Origin: Diphasiastrum complanatum
Taxonomy: Eukaryota > Streptophyta > Lycopodiopsida > Lycopodiales > Lycopodiaceae
Assembly (NCBI GenBank): GCA_029204225.1
Contig: CM055103.1
Span: 6,198,852 to 6,262,851 of the forward strand
Direction of reading: 5' to 3'
DNA: 64,000 bases
In this document: piece by piece, positions 32,471 to 45,600 of the stretch
How the letters are laid out: the number at the start of each line of letters is the position of its first letter
Position numbering within the stretch: the first letter of the stretch is position 1
Made by a program: the position numbers and the translations under genes
Notes under the pieces: generated by a model
What the model saw: only the letters and a program-made list of their open reading frames with translations
The model's database searches: none
What the model was told of the DNA's origin: nothing

Positions 32471-32924
32471 GCTGCCTTTGACGCCTGAGGAACTCGCATT
32501 ATCATATTGCTCTTCCATTTATTTCAGAACTATACTTCACATTGAATCTCATTTCAGTAGTACCACATACAAATCATCTCTAATCTACAAAGAAAACGAC
32601 AGTCTTCACTTCCAATTTCACGCATTGTTTCATAGATTGTGTATATTATTATTTTCGAAGTTCAAAACTCACAAATACTGAGCTGAACTTTTGCAAACTG
32701 AGCAAAGCATTTGTGTATTTTGTCTATTTTTCATTTATTTATTTATTTATTTGTTTGGTTTTAGGACTAGATACTTTATTATTGAGTATGTACCTTCAAA
32801 ACGAAGGACACGCTTTCATTTAATATTGGTCTAATCCGCCGATATATCATCAATACACCAAAAACCTCAAACACTTCTATTTTTTCGCTACCACTTTCCA
32901 TCACTCTTGCTTTCTGATTTCTGA

Positions 32925-33979
32925 ATGTTACGATCAAGCTCTTTCCGCCATCGCTGGTTTACACTTGCGAGTGTCATGGCAATCGTATTCAAAATGCACC
33001 CAAAGCCAGTTTTACCAATTTTGCAACCATTGGCTATACGAGCACAAATCGAAGGACTCCTTCAATTTGATTCATCAGTAATCCTTACGGGCTTGTGCCA
33101 TGAGCTGATCCGCAATCTGAGCGAAACAGAAGAAGGACATATTTCCACCACTGTCCGGAATCGAGAAATTATTATTACAGAAGGATTTTACTGTCGTGCC
33201 TTAGGTTTGCCTATGGACGGTAGTATGCCTATTACAAAGCTAGACTTCATCACAGAAAGTGGAGTTTTTCACAAATAAGCTTATCTTGAGAAACAGGAAT
33301 ATAAACTCTCTTACATCAGAGATCTCAATCTGAAAAGCTTCGTTCGATTTGCTCGTGCTTCTATATTCTTACCAGAGCAAGAGTACACCATTTCTAATAC
33401 GAATATGGGATATCTACTGAGAGCCCTAAATGGAGAATCCATTGCCTTCGGACATATTGCTTTTAAGCAATTTTGTAAATTAGTAAAGATTAATCAGTTT
33501 TCTAGGCTTGGTTTGCAGATGGGTATCCTATGTATGCATGCTGGTGTGTTAACAGTGCAGGAAGATATCAAAATTGCACCAGTACTGCCAGAGCTAGCCC
33601 CTTCAGTGGAGGCTGAATCCTAGATACAAGCATCAAGGGCAATCACCGCAACGAAGGCATCATCATCATCATCAAGCCAGTACCAAGGAAGCTCGGTGAG
33701 GATGTCTTCACCGTCATCCCAATATAAGCTGTTGTCCAGTGCAGAAAATAATAGGGAAGCAGAAGAGAAAACAGAGGATGTTGTTGAGCAAGAGCAGAAT
33801 CAAGATGATATTTTGCAAGAGCCAGCACCACAAGAAGAAGAACAAATTTTTGATATTCAGCAGGGAAGCGAAAGTGATGTCGAGGTACCAATCCTTGATG
33901 CAGAATCATATATTAAGATTTTTGGTCAGACAATGCCTACATTGATTTACAAACATGCATGCATCAAAACATTTTGAAA
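32925..33979 (+). pseudogene. Gag-like / plant-transposon-type ORF, one frame with two stops
   Basis: A single reading frame of about 351 codons is interrupted only by TAA at 33276 and TAG at 33621. The first part (MLRSSSFRHRWFTLASVMAIV, ITEGFYCRALGLPMDGSMPI) and FKQFCKLVKINQFSRLGLQMG resemble the 'putative plant transposon protein' domain of some retroelements, which I recognise only loosely. The last third is Ser-rich then acidic (SSENNREAEEKTEDVVEQEQ-like), typical of disordered linkers. No zinc knuckle is seen. The absence of frameshifts over 1 kb suggests recent inactivation or readthrough. It lies downstream of the LTR-like region at 31.65-32.47 kb, so it may be its internal ORF. Confidence 0.5.
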
Positions 33980-35205
33980 ATTTTGCAAATTTTAGTTCAA
34001 AAATTGCCAAACTTCCGACATCCATAACAATCTCTACAGGGTACCAAATTGGTTGTTGTAAAGCACAATACGGAGGGAGAGTGGGTCTACAAGGCACTTG
34101 CTACATCACCCTGCCACCTAGGCTTCACACGTGCGAGCTAGAAATGACAAAAAATCAGGTAGGAGGACGCACTTTTTGTAGGTGGTATCATCAAAAATCC
34201 AACTCCAGCCCAATAAGCATCCAATCAGAGGTTACAAGCACTCTACTAAGGTCCATTAGAGAGGCATAGAAGCTTCTAACGGGTCCAGCAAGCAATCATA
34301 AGCTCAGATCATGCAAAAAATACATTTTTGGCCTCCTTCAACAAGCAAAACTTCAACATGATGGTGTCTAATGCTCACCTATCCAAATTGGATGATTTAT
34401 GGCTCAAAACAGACACAATCCATCATATCTTTAATCTTGTAATGAAAATAGGTTCAGACCCCCATTTGGTAGGTATTCATGCCCAAAAATCACCATAAAT
34501 ACACTATTTTTTTATGTTTTGAGCCCCCCTAATGGTGTCCAATCCTAAACAAACTTCATGAAAGCCTTAGGACAGCTTCATTACACCTTTGAAAATGTGC
34601 ATGCAAAATATTGGCTATGAATATTGAGATCTACCACAAAATTAGTCCAAGAAACATAAAAAAAACCATGATTTTTGACCAATTTTGACCAAAATTTGTG
34701 GGGTAAATTGACAAATAGGTGCAATCAGATCCAAATACCTGTAAATCATTACATGCAAGCACTAAAAGTTCTGATTTCAGTCAAATATAGATTCTATAGC
34801 CCAATTCTAGCCCAAAAACCCCAATTTTTGGTCCAAAATCACTATCTAATCATCCTTTTGACTATTCAAACATCATGCAATCATTAGATCCAATCATTAA
34901 TGACTGTAAAACAGAAAGTACAATCTGGAAAACATACTATATCAGTACCTATGATCAATTCCAAGCAAAAAACTTCGATTCTAGGTGAAAAATTCACTAA
35001 AACCATAAAAAAATCCTTTGATTTCCATCAAAAACTATGGACAAAATCCATAATTATGATCTTTAGGCTGAAAGTACACCAAAGTCAGAGAATCCACCTA
35101 CTTGAAGATTAATTCCACCACCTGGAAGTAACATGCAAGGAGAAATCCACAAAAACTGGAAAAATACAAGAAGTAGCTCCACCTTTCGATTGATGCAAAT
35201 CCATA
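33980..35205. other. Non-coding; probable minus-strand retroelement leader
   Basis: AT-rich sequence with no open frame of interest. Because a PBS-like site lies at 35206-35217 on the minus strand, the right part of this block is probably the leader of a truncated copia-type element. Confidence 0.35.
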
Positions 35206-35217
35206 GCTCTTATACCA
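35206..35217 (-). other. Degenerate primer binding site (copia-4)
   Basis: The minus strand reads TGGTATAAGAGC, one change from the initiator-Met PBS, preceded by a sequence like the copia-1 LTR end (…AAGAATC then TATAG…). LTR sequence would lie at 35218-35335, cut off by another copia remnant at about 35340. Confidence 0.5.
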
Positions 35218-35339
35218 CTATAAGAATCACCTTATGAAGATCTGACTAGATCCTGTTGCAAAACAACCAAAAAGACACCTGTGGAGCAAAACCACCCATC
35301 CAATCCTAGATCTCTCCTGGAGAATCCCTCCTGGACCTA

Positions 35340-36069
35340 GCCCCCAAGCCATGGTGAATGAATGCAAGAGAGGAGAGGATCTCTCATGTACGCAATGGTT
35401 TGTACAAGACCTGACATCTCTTTTGTAGTAAGCTCACTCAGCCAATTTATGGCTAATCCTGGCCTTACCCATTGGAAGGCTCTCATAAGAGTCATGAGGT
35501 ATATTCGAGCTACCATGGACCAATGCATCTACTATGGAGAAGTCAACAACGACCATCTTCATCAACTCAGTGGATATTCTGATGCAAGCCGGGGAGGAGA
35601 TGTAGACAATCATAAGTCCACATCTGGATTTATATTCTTCTTCAACAACGGTCCTATCTCATGGGACAGTCGTAAGCAAACCTCTATCGCTTTTTCATCT
35701 ACAGAAGCAGAATAATTTCTGCTTCTCAATCTATTAAAGAAGCATTTTGGTTGAGAAATTTACTGTCAGACATTAGTTTAAATTAGTACAGCCTACAATA
35801 ATAACCTGTGATAATCAGAAAGCTATTGCCTTATCGGCCAATCCTAGATTTCACTCTAAGATTAAGCACATTGAGATCCAATATCACTATATTAGGGGCA
35901 ACGTTCTCAACAAGGAGGTAAGCTTAACGTACTGTAGAACGCAGGACATGGTTGCAGATATATTTACAAAGGCATTAAGTGTTAATGCACACAACAAGTT
36001 TTGTGCATTGCTTAGTCTGAAGATCAAGGCATTCACGGATCCAGATTAGGGGGGGGGGGGGGGGGGGGG
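35340..36069 (+). pseudogene. copia-5 RNase H region with polypurine tract
   Basis: GSLMYAMVCTRPDISFVVSSL, THWKALIRVMRYIRAT, LSGYSDASRGGDVDNHKSTSG and FIFFFNNGPISWDSRKQ show RT end and RNase H (the SGYSDAS Asp is present). After a stop where the family has 'E-A-E-Y' (TAA at about 35713), RFHSKIKHIEIQYHYIRG and DMVADIFTKALS follow in other frames. The 3' end is a G run (36049-36069) before TGTTGGATT, so the polypurine tract has become 21 consecutive G. Confidence 0.85.
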
Positions 36070-36960
36070 TGTTGGATTTATCTCCTCTACTCTCCTAAAT
36101 CCTACGTTAATCTGCCTCCATTCATGTTGCTACATTTTTACGTGTGTCGTCCTACAGTCTGCATATTTGAACTGTTTGTCACAATAGTCTGCATATTTAC
36201 ATGTAAAATTAGACAGGCAAAAAATGCGACATTGCATTTTTTCATGCAATTTTTGATAAGCGAAAAATGCGACAAGTCCCACCTTCGCATTTTGCGAAGA
36301 CCAAAAGCCGAAGGTGCCCTTATAGAAAGGCAAAGGTACCTTACAAATTATTTTCTAAGGCATTGGACAGAGTGTCGCAATTTTCCCATTTTCACGTCAA
36401 TTTTAGCGAAGCTCGACATTGCGGCCTTCTCACGCTCGTTCTATGCACTGTGCAATCAGATTTGACAATGACAAAAATCACCCACGATCTCCTACAAACG
36501 ACACAACCACTTTTGTACCTTCTTCATCTCCACACCTATAAAATTTGTGTATATAGTGAATACCATTTCAACGAAGCATGATTTGTAACATGTGAGATAG
36601 ACATTGCATATGCTTTCACGCATTGATACCTTCTTTCAGACAAATTGTCAGTAACAGATTCATAACCTTTACAGATTGTGATTAGCCTTGTGAAGTACGT
36701 GGTTACGTCCGCTATTGTTTTGTGCTCACCTGCATTATTGACCTGTATATTTCGTTATACTTAATCTGATTACAGCTCTGTTTGGTAATGCGTTCAGATT
36801 TGTGCCAATACTGCGATGCTTTTTCATGTTCTGTCTAGCCATTTGATTGATTTGTCTGGTTATCTAGTCATCGCTTTCCGCTACCACTGTGCATTCAAAG
36901 TTCTAAAATTATTATGTTCTTGTGTTCGCCTATTAAGTCACCAATAGTGCACGCACCGAG
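36070..36960 (+). repeat. 3' LTR of copia-5 (right border approximate)
   Basis: Starts TGTTGGATTT right after the G tract. It contains the group's motifs (cttcgcattttgcgaagacc near 36282, gcgaaaaatgcgac near 36260) and a TATA box (CCTATAAAATTTG, about 36535-36547). A 28-bp block at 36155-36182 is identical to 52069-52096 on the opposite strand. The right end is not certain because no partner LTR is present. Confidence 0.6.
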
Positions 36961-37029
36961 AGAATTGAACAGACTGATCCTCTCATTTCTCCGACATTAT
37001 CAACTGATGACGTCGAGTATCCATGATTC

Positions 37030-38515
37030 TATTCGACTCATGGGATATAAAGAAAATCAAATCCTCCAATAACACTAGATCATCGACTAGAATTAGGTTG
37101 TCCTTTCCACCAAGTCGTTCTTATAAATGACTGACGTGGAATACATGATGTACCTTGGTTCTAGTGGGGAGTTCTAGTCGATATGCGGTCCGGCCAATCT
37201 TCTTAACAATCTTGAAAAGACCATTATAACGTGGAGATAGCTTGGAGCATTTCCCCGTTCGAATTGTTTTAGAGTCCTTTGGGATTCTAAGATACAAATA
37301 ATCACCGATCTCAAATTCTTGAGGAGAGTGGCTTCGGTTAGCATAGAATTTCGCTCAATCTTGAGCCATTCGAATGTTTTCCCTAGCCACCTGCAACATT
37401 TCTTGCATATCGGGCAAGAAATCAGCTATAGCTTCCACCTTTGACGGAGATAGGCTGAAATCCATACAAGAGCATAAAAGGACTAAATCCGGTGGCAGAA
37501 TGCTTTATACTATTGTATGCGAACTCAACCATTGGGATGTACTTTTCCCAATTTGACTATCACCTGGAAACATATGTGCAGAGCATATCTTCCATCGACT
37601 GGTTGACACGTTTGGTCTGGCCATTGGTTTCTGGGTGATTCGTAGACAAAAGACTTAAAGTAGTTTCTAGTCTTTCAAAGACTACTTGCCAAAATTTGCC
37701 AGTGAACTTAGAATCACAATCACTAACAACATCGTTTGGCAAACCGTACAACCTAAACAACTTTTCTACGAAAAGGTGTGCAAGTTCAGGAGCCTTGACA
37801 ATAATTTTTGTTTCTGCGCCATTTTGGTAAGCCTGTCAACTACTACCCAAATGGTATCACGACCCTTCCCAGACTTGGGAAGTCCAATCCCAAAATCCAT
37901 GGAAATACTTTCCCACTTCTTACTGGGAATTTCCAACAGATGTAATAGACCACCAACTGTTTTGAGTCTTTCCGCTTTGTTAACTTGGCATTGTTCACAC
38001 TTTTGAACATATGCCTCCACATGACCTTTCATTTTTGGCCAATAAAATTCTCTTTTAACAAGGTCAAGTGTCCTATGTATACCAAGGTGTCCCGCCCTGG
38101 GGCTATCATGGCACTCACGTAGGATTTGGGCCCTTATGTCCATGATGTCTAGCACACATACTTTTCCTCTACGGAAAAGTAAACCATTCCTAATGGAATA
38201 CTCATCAAGTATCTTCTCTTCACGAGACTTCTTGGAATCCTGCTTTCCAAGATTATCTCTCAAAATAGAGCTTTTTGCCAGGACTTCTTGCCAAATACGA
38301 CCGACAAATACATCGGTCCAACAAAGGTCTCACAGACAAAGATACAACTCGAATTGGAATTCAACAAAGCATAACTTGTTGACCCCTCCAATTTGGCTCA
38401 AAGCATCAACGACACAATTCGACGCACCACAACGGGTACTTAATGTTGAACATTTCCATATATTGTTTTGAGAAAGTAGACTTGTTGGATATGAATCTTT
38501 TTTCTTGTGATCGTT
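37030..38515 (-). pseudogene. Ty3/gypsy RNase H end and integrase
   Basis: On the minus strand, in order: GASNCVVDALSQIGGVNKL (end of RNase H), DEYSIRNGLLFRRGKVCVL, HDSPRAGHLGIHRTLDLV and FYWPKMKGHVEAYVQKCEQC (HHCC zinc site). The core follows: WESISMDFGIGLPKSGKG, IWVVVDRLTKMA, MFRLYGLPNDVVSDCDSKF and HPETNGQTKRVNQSMEDML. The C-terminal domain reads YANRSHSPQEFEIGDYLYL and RYNGLFKIVKKIGRTAYRLEL then HHVFHVSHL. SD-D (VSDCDSKF) holds the second Asp, and the Glu position is V (TKRVN instead of T-E-R-V-N: Lys replaces Glu). Frame breaks lie near 37763 and 37558. I see no chromodomain after HVSHL. Confidence 0.85.
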
Positions 38516-38530
38516 AGGGTCAGAAAACAT

Positions 38531-39143
38531 CTACAAGATAGAAAAAAAGGAAAAAAATGATTAAATACTAATACAAAATGAAAGAACAAAGAAGAATTAA
38601 TTTTGACATCTAATTTACATAGAATATATTGAAGGTACCATGTATTTGCAATTGGAATAATTTTGAGAATAGGCTAATTTTCATGCAAGTTATTGTGCAA
38701 AATAAAACTAATTATTGTTATCATTCCAACATGGAATCAATATAATTGGGAGGATGATGGAATGAACTATTGTAAATGTAAACAATCTATTGTTGAAAAT
38801 TTGAACAAGAAAAATCTATAAGAGTATGGAGAGTACATTTAGGAGATTGCACTTGTGAAAGTATATTTTGTTTTAATAGATAAATCAATTTTATTGTCAT
38901 TTCACATAAGGGGCTCTTTCCATGCAACCCCCTCACCCCCTAAGAGGCATCAACATGAAAATTGGTTAGGGGATGCCCATGGTAGGGGTTGCTGCAAAGG
39001 GCCTTGCCATGTCGCAGACCCGCTACAATAAATGTTCATCTGTTTCATACATGTCTTTATTATCACAAAACCCTTAGAACCAGGTCTGCCTATAAATGTT
39101 CAAGGATTTGCCTAAGGAACGCTTGCGAGTTGTGGCAACTTAT
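38531..39143. other. Spacer without recognisable genes
   Basis: AT-rich sequence up to about 38900, then moderately GC-rich DNA with a C-rich phrase (ccccctcaccccc, about 38929-38941). No coding signal seen. Confidence 0.4.
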
Positions 39144-39500
39144 AGAACCTACATGAGTATAACACCTGCAAATTGTTCAACGTATCCAACATAAAACGAT
39201 TAGGAGCTAGATCTTAGAACCTGCACGAGTATAACACTTGCAAAGTGTTCAACATATCCAACATAAAATGATGACGAGCTAGATCTTACAACCTGGATGA
39301 GTATAACACCTGCAAAGCGTTCAACATATCCAACATAAAATGATGAGGAGCTAGATCTCAGAACTTGGATGAGTATATCACTTGCAAAGTGTTCAACATA
39401 TGCAACATAAAATGATGAGAAGCTAGATCTCAGAACCTGGATGAGTATTACACCTACAAAGTGTCAAGCATATCCAACATAAGACGATGCGGAGCTAGAA
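39144..39500. repeat. Five tandem copies of a 72-bp repeat
   Basis: The phrase AGAACCT (or a one-base variant) followed by a GAGTATAACAC-like stretch recurs at 39144, 39216, 39288, 39360 and 39432, exactly 72 bp each time. The last unit is shortened at about 39497. Copies differ by a few substitutions and share TTCAACATATCCAACATAAA. The array ends about 230 bp before the heat-shock-type element of the RRM gene. Confidence 0.9.
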
Positions 39501-39732
39501 CCATGAGGAGACCGATAACAGAACAGTATAGGCTAGAAAACGAGCACGAGACAGAAACCATTGTTTACTCTCCAGCAACTACCGAACTCCAAATTCTACC
39601 GAGGCCCGAGTGAGGCTCACGGAAAAGGGGTTGTAGGCTTCGTCTCGACATCATACTCACCTGCAAGGGGGTCACCTGGAAAGGGCTGTCTTAAAGAGTA
39701 CCCTAAACACCTATGGGCAGGCCTTATTTTTA

Positions 39733-39776
39733 GAATGTTCTAGAATGTACTTCTTTCCATTTCCTTTGTATAAATA
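39733..39776 (+). promoter_or_regulatory. Heat-shock element plus TATA box of the RRM gene
   Basis: GAATGTTCTAGAA (39733-39745) is a perfect three-unit heat-shock element of the form GAAnnTTCnnGAA. The TATA box TATAAATA lies at 39769-39776. Transcription would start near 39800, giving a 5' UTR of about 200 nt up to the ATG at 40010. That UTR contains CAG and GGCA repeats. The spacing HSE-TATA-ATG is what a plant heat-inducible promoter shows; heat control of the gene is inference. Confidence 0.65.
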
Positions 39777-40009
39777 TGGGCACATTGGATCGGAACAGTT
39801 TTGCTCTTTGGCAGTTTAGAAGAAGCTCGTAATCTCGAACCCTAATTAGTTTGCAGCATCAGCAGCAGCAGCGAGTTTGAGGATTGAGGAAGGCAGGCAG
39901 GCAGGAAGATTAGAAGCAGTATATCGTTCCCGGGAGCCAGGGTATCTGGCCAGGTTTTCGCCTTAGGTCAGGGCTTCGTACAGTCGATTTTGGTTAGAGC
40001 TTTGCGGTG

Positions 40010-42564
40010 ATGGAACCTGCAAACAACCAGCAGATTCAAGATCCAGTTGCAAGCATGCCGCAGGAAAACGGCGATGCGGTTGTGCAGCAGGAGCAGCAAG
40101 CGCTGGCTCCTGAGGTCGTGCAGGATGAGGTAATCAAGGAAGATGGGTTAGCCGAGGACAGCAAGTTAGAGAATGCAGCAAAAGATTCGTCAAAACCTCC
40201 TGAGGGGAAGACGTCCAGTTCAGGGTTAGTCGTTAGTCTAGCTCTCTTAGTCCTAGAATTGGATAGATTAGATAGATTAAAGAGTAGTATTAGTTTGTTT
40301 AGTGTACATAGTAGGGTTTCAATTTAGATCATTGGGAGTCATCAATAGTAGACTTACCCTGATGTAGCTAACTTGAAACCCTGCCATCGCATGATAGAGG
40401 AAAACTTTTTACTGATAAAGGCAAACTTTTTATTGGAGCACTGTCCCGAGATACAGCCACAGGTGCGCCATTTTTGCTTTTTGTTTTCGTTTTTTGTAGG
40501 GTTTTTTTTTTTGTTTTCTGAAAGAAGCCATAACGGTTTTATAAGATGCTACGTTAATTCTTTCTTGATTCGTGAAATTGACGGGGAGGGCTCATTGCAA
40601 AGGACCTTACAATGTTGTTCTCAACAGAGAAGCTCACTAATCACTTCAAAAAGTATGGAGAGCTTACAGACTCAGTTATCATGAAGGATCGTAACACTGG
40701 TTACCCTCGCGGGTTTGGATTTGTCACTTTTGCTGATCCAAGCGTATGTGACACTGTGCTCCGTGAGACACACGTCATTGATGGGAAAACGGTAATCAAA
40801 CCGCTGTGCTTGTTTTTGTCTATCTGATAGGCAGAATTGCTTATTGCATTTTCAAACGATCTGCGTTAATTGCTTTATCATCTTAAGTTGATTTGCACTC
40901 ATCTTTTTGGTATTTGATGCTGGCTGTCACCTGGAATACGTGATGTTATGAAAAGTTAATATTCAACCGAAACACTTTTGGTTTGAAGTGGGTGTTTTGG
41001 TTGTGTTTCCACTGGCTAGGGTTACGTGTAGCATATTTTGTTTTGCGTGTAAAAAAACCCTAATTGCAAGGAACCTTTCCCCTAAGCTTATTCAGGTCTT
41101 CATTGACAAATATAATGAGACTAAAACTCTGTGAGTATTGCATATTTTTATATCGAGTGTTCGTTCCTGAATGCAAACTGGAAGAAATAGAGGAAGATAT
41201 AAGTGGAAAACAAGAAGCATGATATATTTGGATGCCTCCAAAGTGGGTGTAGAAAATTGTATAGGAGACATTTATATCTCCATTGTTTGTCAATGAATAG
41301 CCGTATGGAAGATGTGCGCCCTCCATGCCCATCTACCTCAATCAATCTTTTCAATATTCAATTGGAGTTCGAAGATGAGCTTGTCACTTGATCTTCATAT
41401 TCATTGTACTTATATAAGATGTAGTTTGTAGTCCATACTGATCTTCATATTCATTGTACTTATATAAGATGTAGTTTGTAGTCCATAATGATCAAAGCGC
41501 CTACTTTTCGACCCCCCATTAACATGAACGACATACTTCCATACTTCCATACTTGTATATTCAAGGACATGCCTAACACATCAGTCCATACAAAAAGTGC
41601 ATTTAATGTATTCCATGGATATCCTTATAGCATCCCAATAGTACCTTGACAATCCTCGAGCACATTTTTACCAATGTAAAGACCGTTGTAATCGTCCAAC
41701 ATGATTATTGAACTACTCACTGAGGGCTAAGGTCTTACCTATCAAGGATTGGCCTTCTTAGAATTGGAAGAATAGATGATTTACGCGGTTTAGGAATGGG
41801 GTTTTGGGTGAAGAAACTGATAGGATAGGCCCTTGGCCTATTTTAACAACACAGCTTTTTACAAAAAAAATGCAAAAAGACTAGATGAATTTGTTAGAAT
41901 TCAAACTCAACTATAATTATAATTCATAACCAAGTGGCAAGTATAACCATAAATCAAAGTCAAAGATGGTTAACCGTGTGGCATGATCCATGAAACATTA
42001 TATAAAATGATCCAAGCCTTGATCGATTATCCATAATAGAGTCAAATAAACAAGTCAATAAGGCCACCTAAATTCCATAGTCAAATGTCTAATGTAGAGT
42101 TTTCTTCCTATTCTGAATCAGTCAAATCAGAATTAGCCGAATTGGCCTATTCAACCCTTTCGAATTGGTCCTAGGGTTCTCGAATAGGCGAATTGGTTTA
42201 GGCTTTCAGAACTCAATTTTTTTTGTAAATTTTTCTAGAATAACTTAGAAAAGCCAAAAACATAGTTGCATAATGCATTGATGATAATAGATATCATGAT
42301 TGAATTACATGCATTCAAGATTCCAAATTCCATATTTCAACGATTAACCATTTAAACTTTCCCCGATATGTGTTACCCGACACTTGTATTATGTACACTT
42401 TTAGGGTTTGAACTTAAAAACAGTCAACCTGAAAGTGATGCAAATCATAGATGTATCATGAAACAAATAACAATGAAATAATAAAGGTATGAACTCAAAA
42501 CATTCAGCAATATGGATTCCAATTTAGATTTTACATCAATTATAAAAATGTAATAACTCGTAAT

Positions 42565-42634
<70 letters not shown>

Positions 42635-45600
42635 ATTGGCATACACATTCGAAAACTCTTAAATGATCCATAGATGGTTTTAGGGTTTGGACGATTCATA
42701 AATTTCTTTTGGAATTAGAACAAAATCCAACTTAGAGTTCACAGGGACAGCCCAATTAGGTTGATTGATTGTGAAAGATTATTGTATTGTGACACTTATC
42801 GACCAACAGGCTGCCTACAAGAAATTGTCCTTTGAAATGTACAATCCCCTAGCATTCCTTCAAAATCATTCAATAATAAATCAAAGGCTACCATCCTAAC
42901 ACAACATTTTGAGTGCTTACATGCAAAGGAGCTTGAACTTCATTTCTTTTTCTTGATTCTGTTGGAGATTATACGTGTATTGGAGCCAATATGTCAAGGC
43001 AATCTGCCAAGCCCTCAGCCATGCCATAGACACAAAGATCCCTCTTGGGATCATGAAGTCAATTCTTTCACATATGAAGCTTCGAGGACAAAAAATGGAC
43101 ATGCAATTTTTGCAACATGAGTTACTCAGGTGGCCCTACCATTATACAGCATATCTTCTCCAAATTCAAGGCTACAAAAGTGCATCTTGCTCAGCAACAT
43201 CGGAGATTGTCGTTAGGGGCCCAACCCCTTGGGTCCCACACCCAACTTGAAACTGGATTGCCCTTGAACTTTTCGCGAGCCAGAAGAGTTTGAAGGTAAA
43301 CCTGTCGATTTCATTTTATTTACTGACTTGTGCCTCAGTAACTCTCTATTGTCCTAGTTTATGCAACTCTATCACATAACAGTAATTATGGATTTTGGTT
43401 ATCAATCCTCCTACTTCACCATTGTACAATCTCCACATACTTATGTCAAAGAAGATTATTTGGTTGACGTTTCGGAAATCTTGAGCTCATTTTTCTTGTG
43501 ATAGAGTTTGTGATATCTAGAGAATATTCTGTGCATGAAGTGGAATTATGCTGATATATTGTTGTGAAGAAGTCTCGAATGTGGCTGCCGATGTTGCATC
43601 TGTACAGACACCTGTACATCTACAACAGTGGAATTTGCATTGTATATGGTTAAAATAAAGCTGCTAGTGTTGGCCCACAGGCTGATCACGATAAGAGATT
43701 CAAACCCCTGTCCAAAGGATTCTCGAGTGATTTAATGGGCTACATGACCAATTCAAGGCAATGTCTTTGTTTATACTAGCATTCATCAGCCATATAAATA
43801 TGTCTAAACTACCATCATAGTCAGCTGAACTTGGATGTATGAATAAGGTGAACATCACTTAAATGACATCTATGCTTTGCAAGCTTATGGTATGTTGCAT
43901 ATTGTACATACCATATGTAACATTTTGTAGGCTTTGCAATGTATGGTTACGGTCCGCACCAAACTTTGGCATACCTAAAATATTTGCACCGGCACACGGG
44001 ACTATGACATGCATAGAAGTAGCAATATTGGGTAGCTGCAGTTTATAAGTTAAGAACAGTTCAATTTTCTGGTATAAATTGTCATTGATGCCACTGCGTT
44101 GGGTTTAGATTTGATGTAGAGCTTTTTCGTCAAAGCCAATTATCTAGCACATAGCTCTGTTATGAATTTTTTCTTTGCATAATGGGCTTACTGTTCTCAA
44201 GTTCCTTAATCACCCCATGTAATCAATGGTATAACTTCTGCAATTTATCATCATTGTAGGGCACGTGTCATCTCTGTCAAGTTTCCTTCATTTTGATTTG
44301 TAAATTCTATCTGAAGTAGGCTGCTTCAAACTTGGTGGTTTTATAGCCTGTTGCTCTTTTTCCTACATGCTACAAGCTTTTAGAATTTGTCATCATTGTA
44401 GGGCATGTGTTGTGTCCTCCAAGTTTTACTTCATTTTTATCTGTGAAACTCCATACTAAGTAGGCCAACTTGCAGCTGGGTGGTTTCTGTAGCCTGTTGC
44501 CCTTTTTGCTACATAAATGACTTGTGGTGCAGGAAGTTTTTACTCGTATTTGTGCATTTCTGGCTTAGTTCTTTTGTTGAAAATCCATTAAGTGTCAAGA
44601 TGCGTTTTTAAGTTCGAGAAGTGGATTTTCAGGTTGATGTAAAAAGATGTATCCCTCTTGAAAATATGGCTGCACTCAAGGGCCCAAAGACTAAGAAGAT
44701 TTTTGTTGGAGGCTTACCCATATTGATAACAGAAGGTCAGCCTTTTTGCTCAAGCATGGTTCAACCTGTCTACATCTTGGTACTGACTTTTTCACTTAAC
44801 CAAATATGAAATAGAGACGAGCATCTTTTAAGACTGTTTAATATTAGTTTGTTTGTTTTCTTGTCTGGCAGATGAGTTCAAGAATCATTTTGCAAAGTTT
44901 GGAAAGGTTGTTGAGCACCAAATTATGACATATCATAGCACCGGACGCTCTCGTGGTTTTGGATTTATCACTTTCGAGAGTGAACAAAGTGTTGAAGATG
45001 TTATTTCCCAGGGCACCATGCATGAGTTTGCAGGAAAGCAGGTAGTTGTTATTTTAGTGATAGTATTATTTATCAGGGGAATGTGACTTACTGCATATCC
45101 ACATGAAGGATATGTGATATTTTAGTTTAGTCTCAATGGTCTTGTCTACTGTGGCTGAGATCACGTGTCCCTGTCTCACAGGTTGAAATTAAGAAGGCTG
45201 AGCCTAAGAAAACCACTGAAGAATTCATGCCTCCATTTGGGAGGGGTGGTCGCTTTGATGTGGGTTATGGTGGATACGGAGATTCTTATGGACTAGCTGG
45301 TGCTGGGGCTTATGGTAATGATTCATACAGGCTTGGAGGTGGTTACATTGATGGAAGGGGAGCAATTTATGGAGGTGATAGATATGGTAAGGGAAGCCTG
45401 GTTGAGAGAAGCTTGAGTGGTGGCACTGGATATGGCGCAGGTTATGGTGGCAGTGGTGTTGGCTTAGGACCTTATGGCGCGAATTCTCTAACAGGAGGTT
45501 ATGACAGCCTTCTTCCATATGAAAGCGTTAGTGGTCCCTATGGCAGGTACATTGACAGTAAGGGGCCATATGGTAGTTATGGTAGTGGCTATACAGGTGG

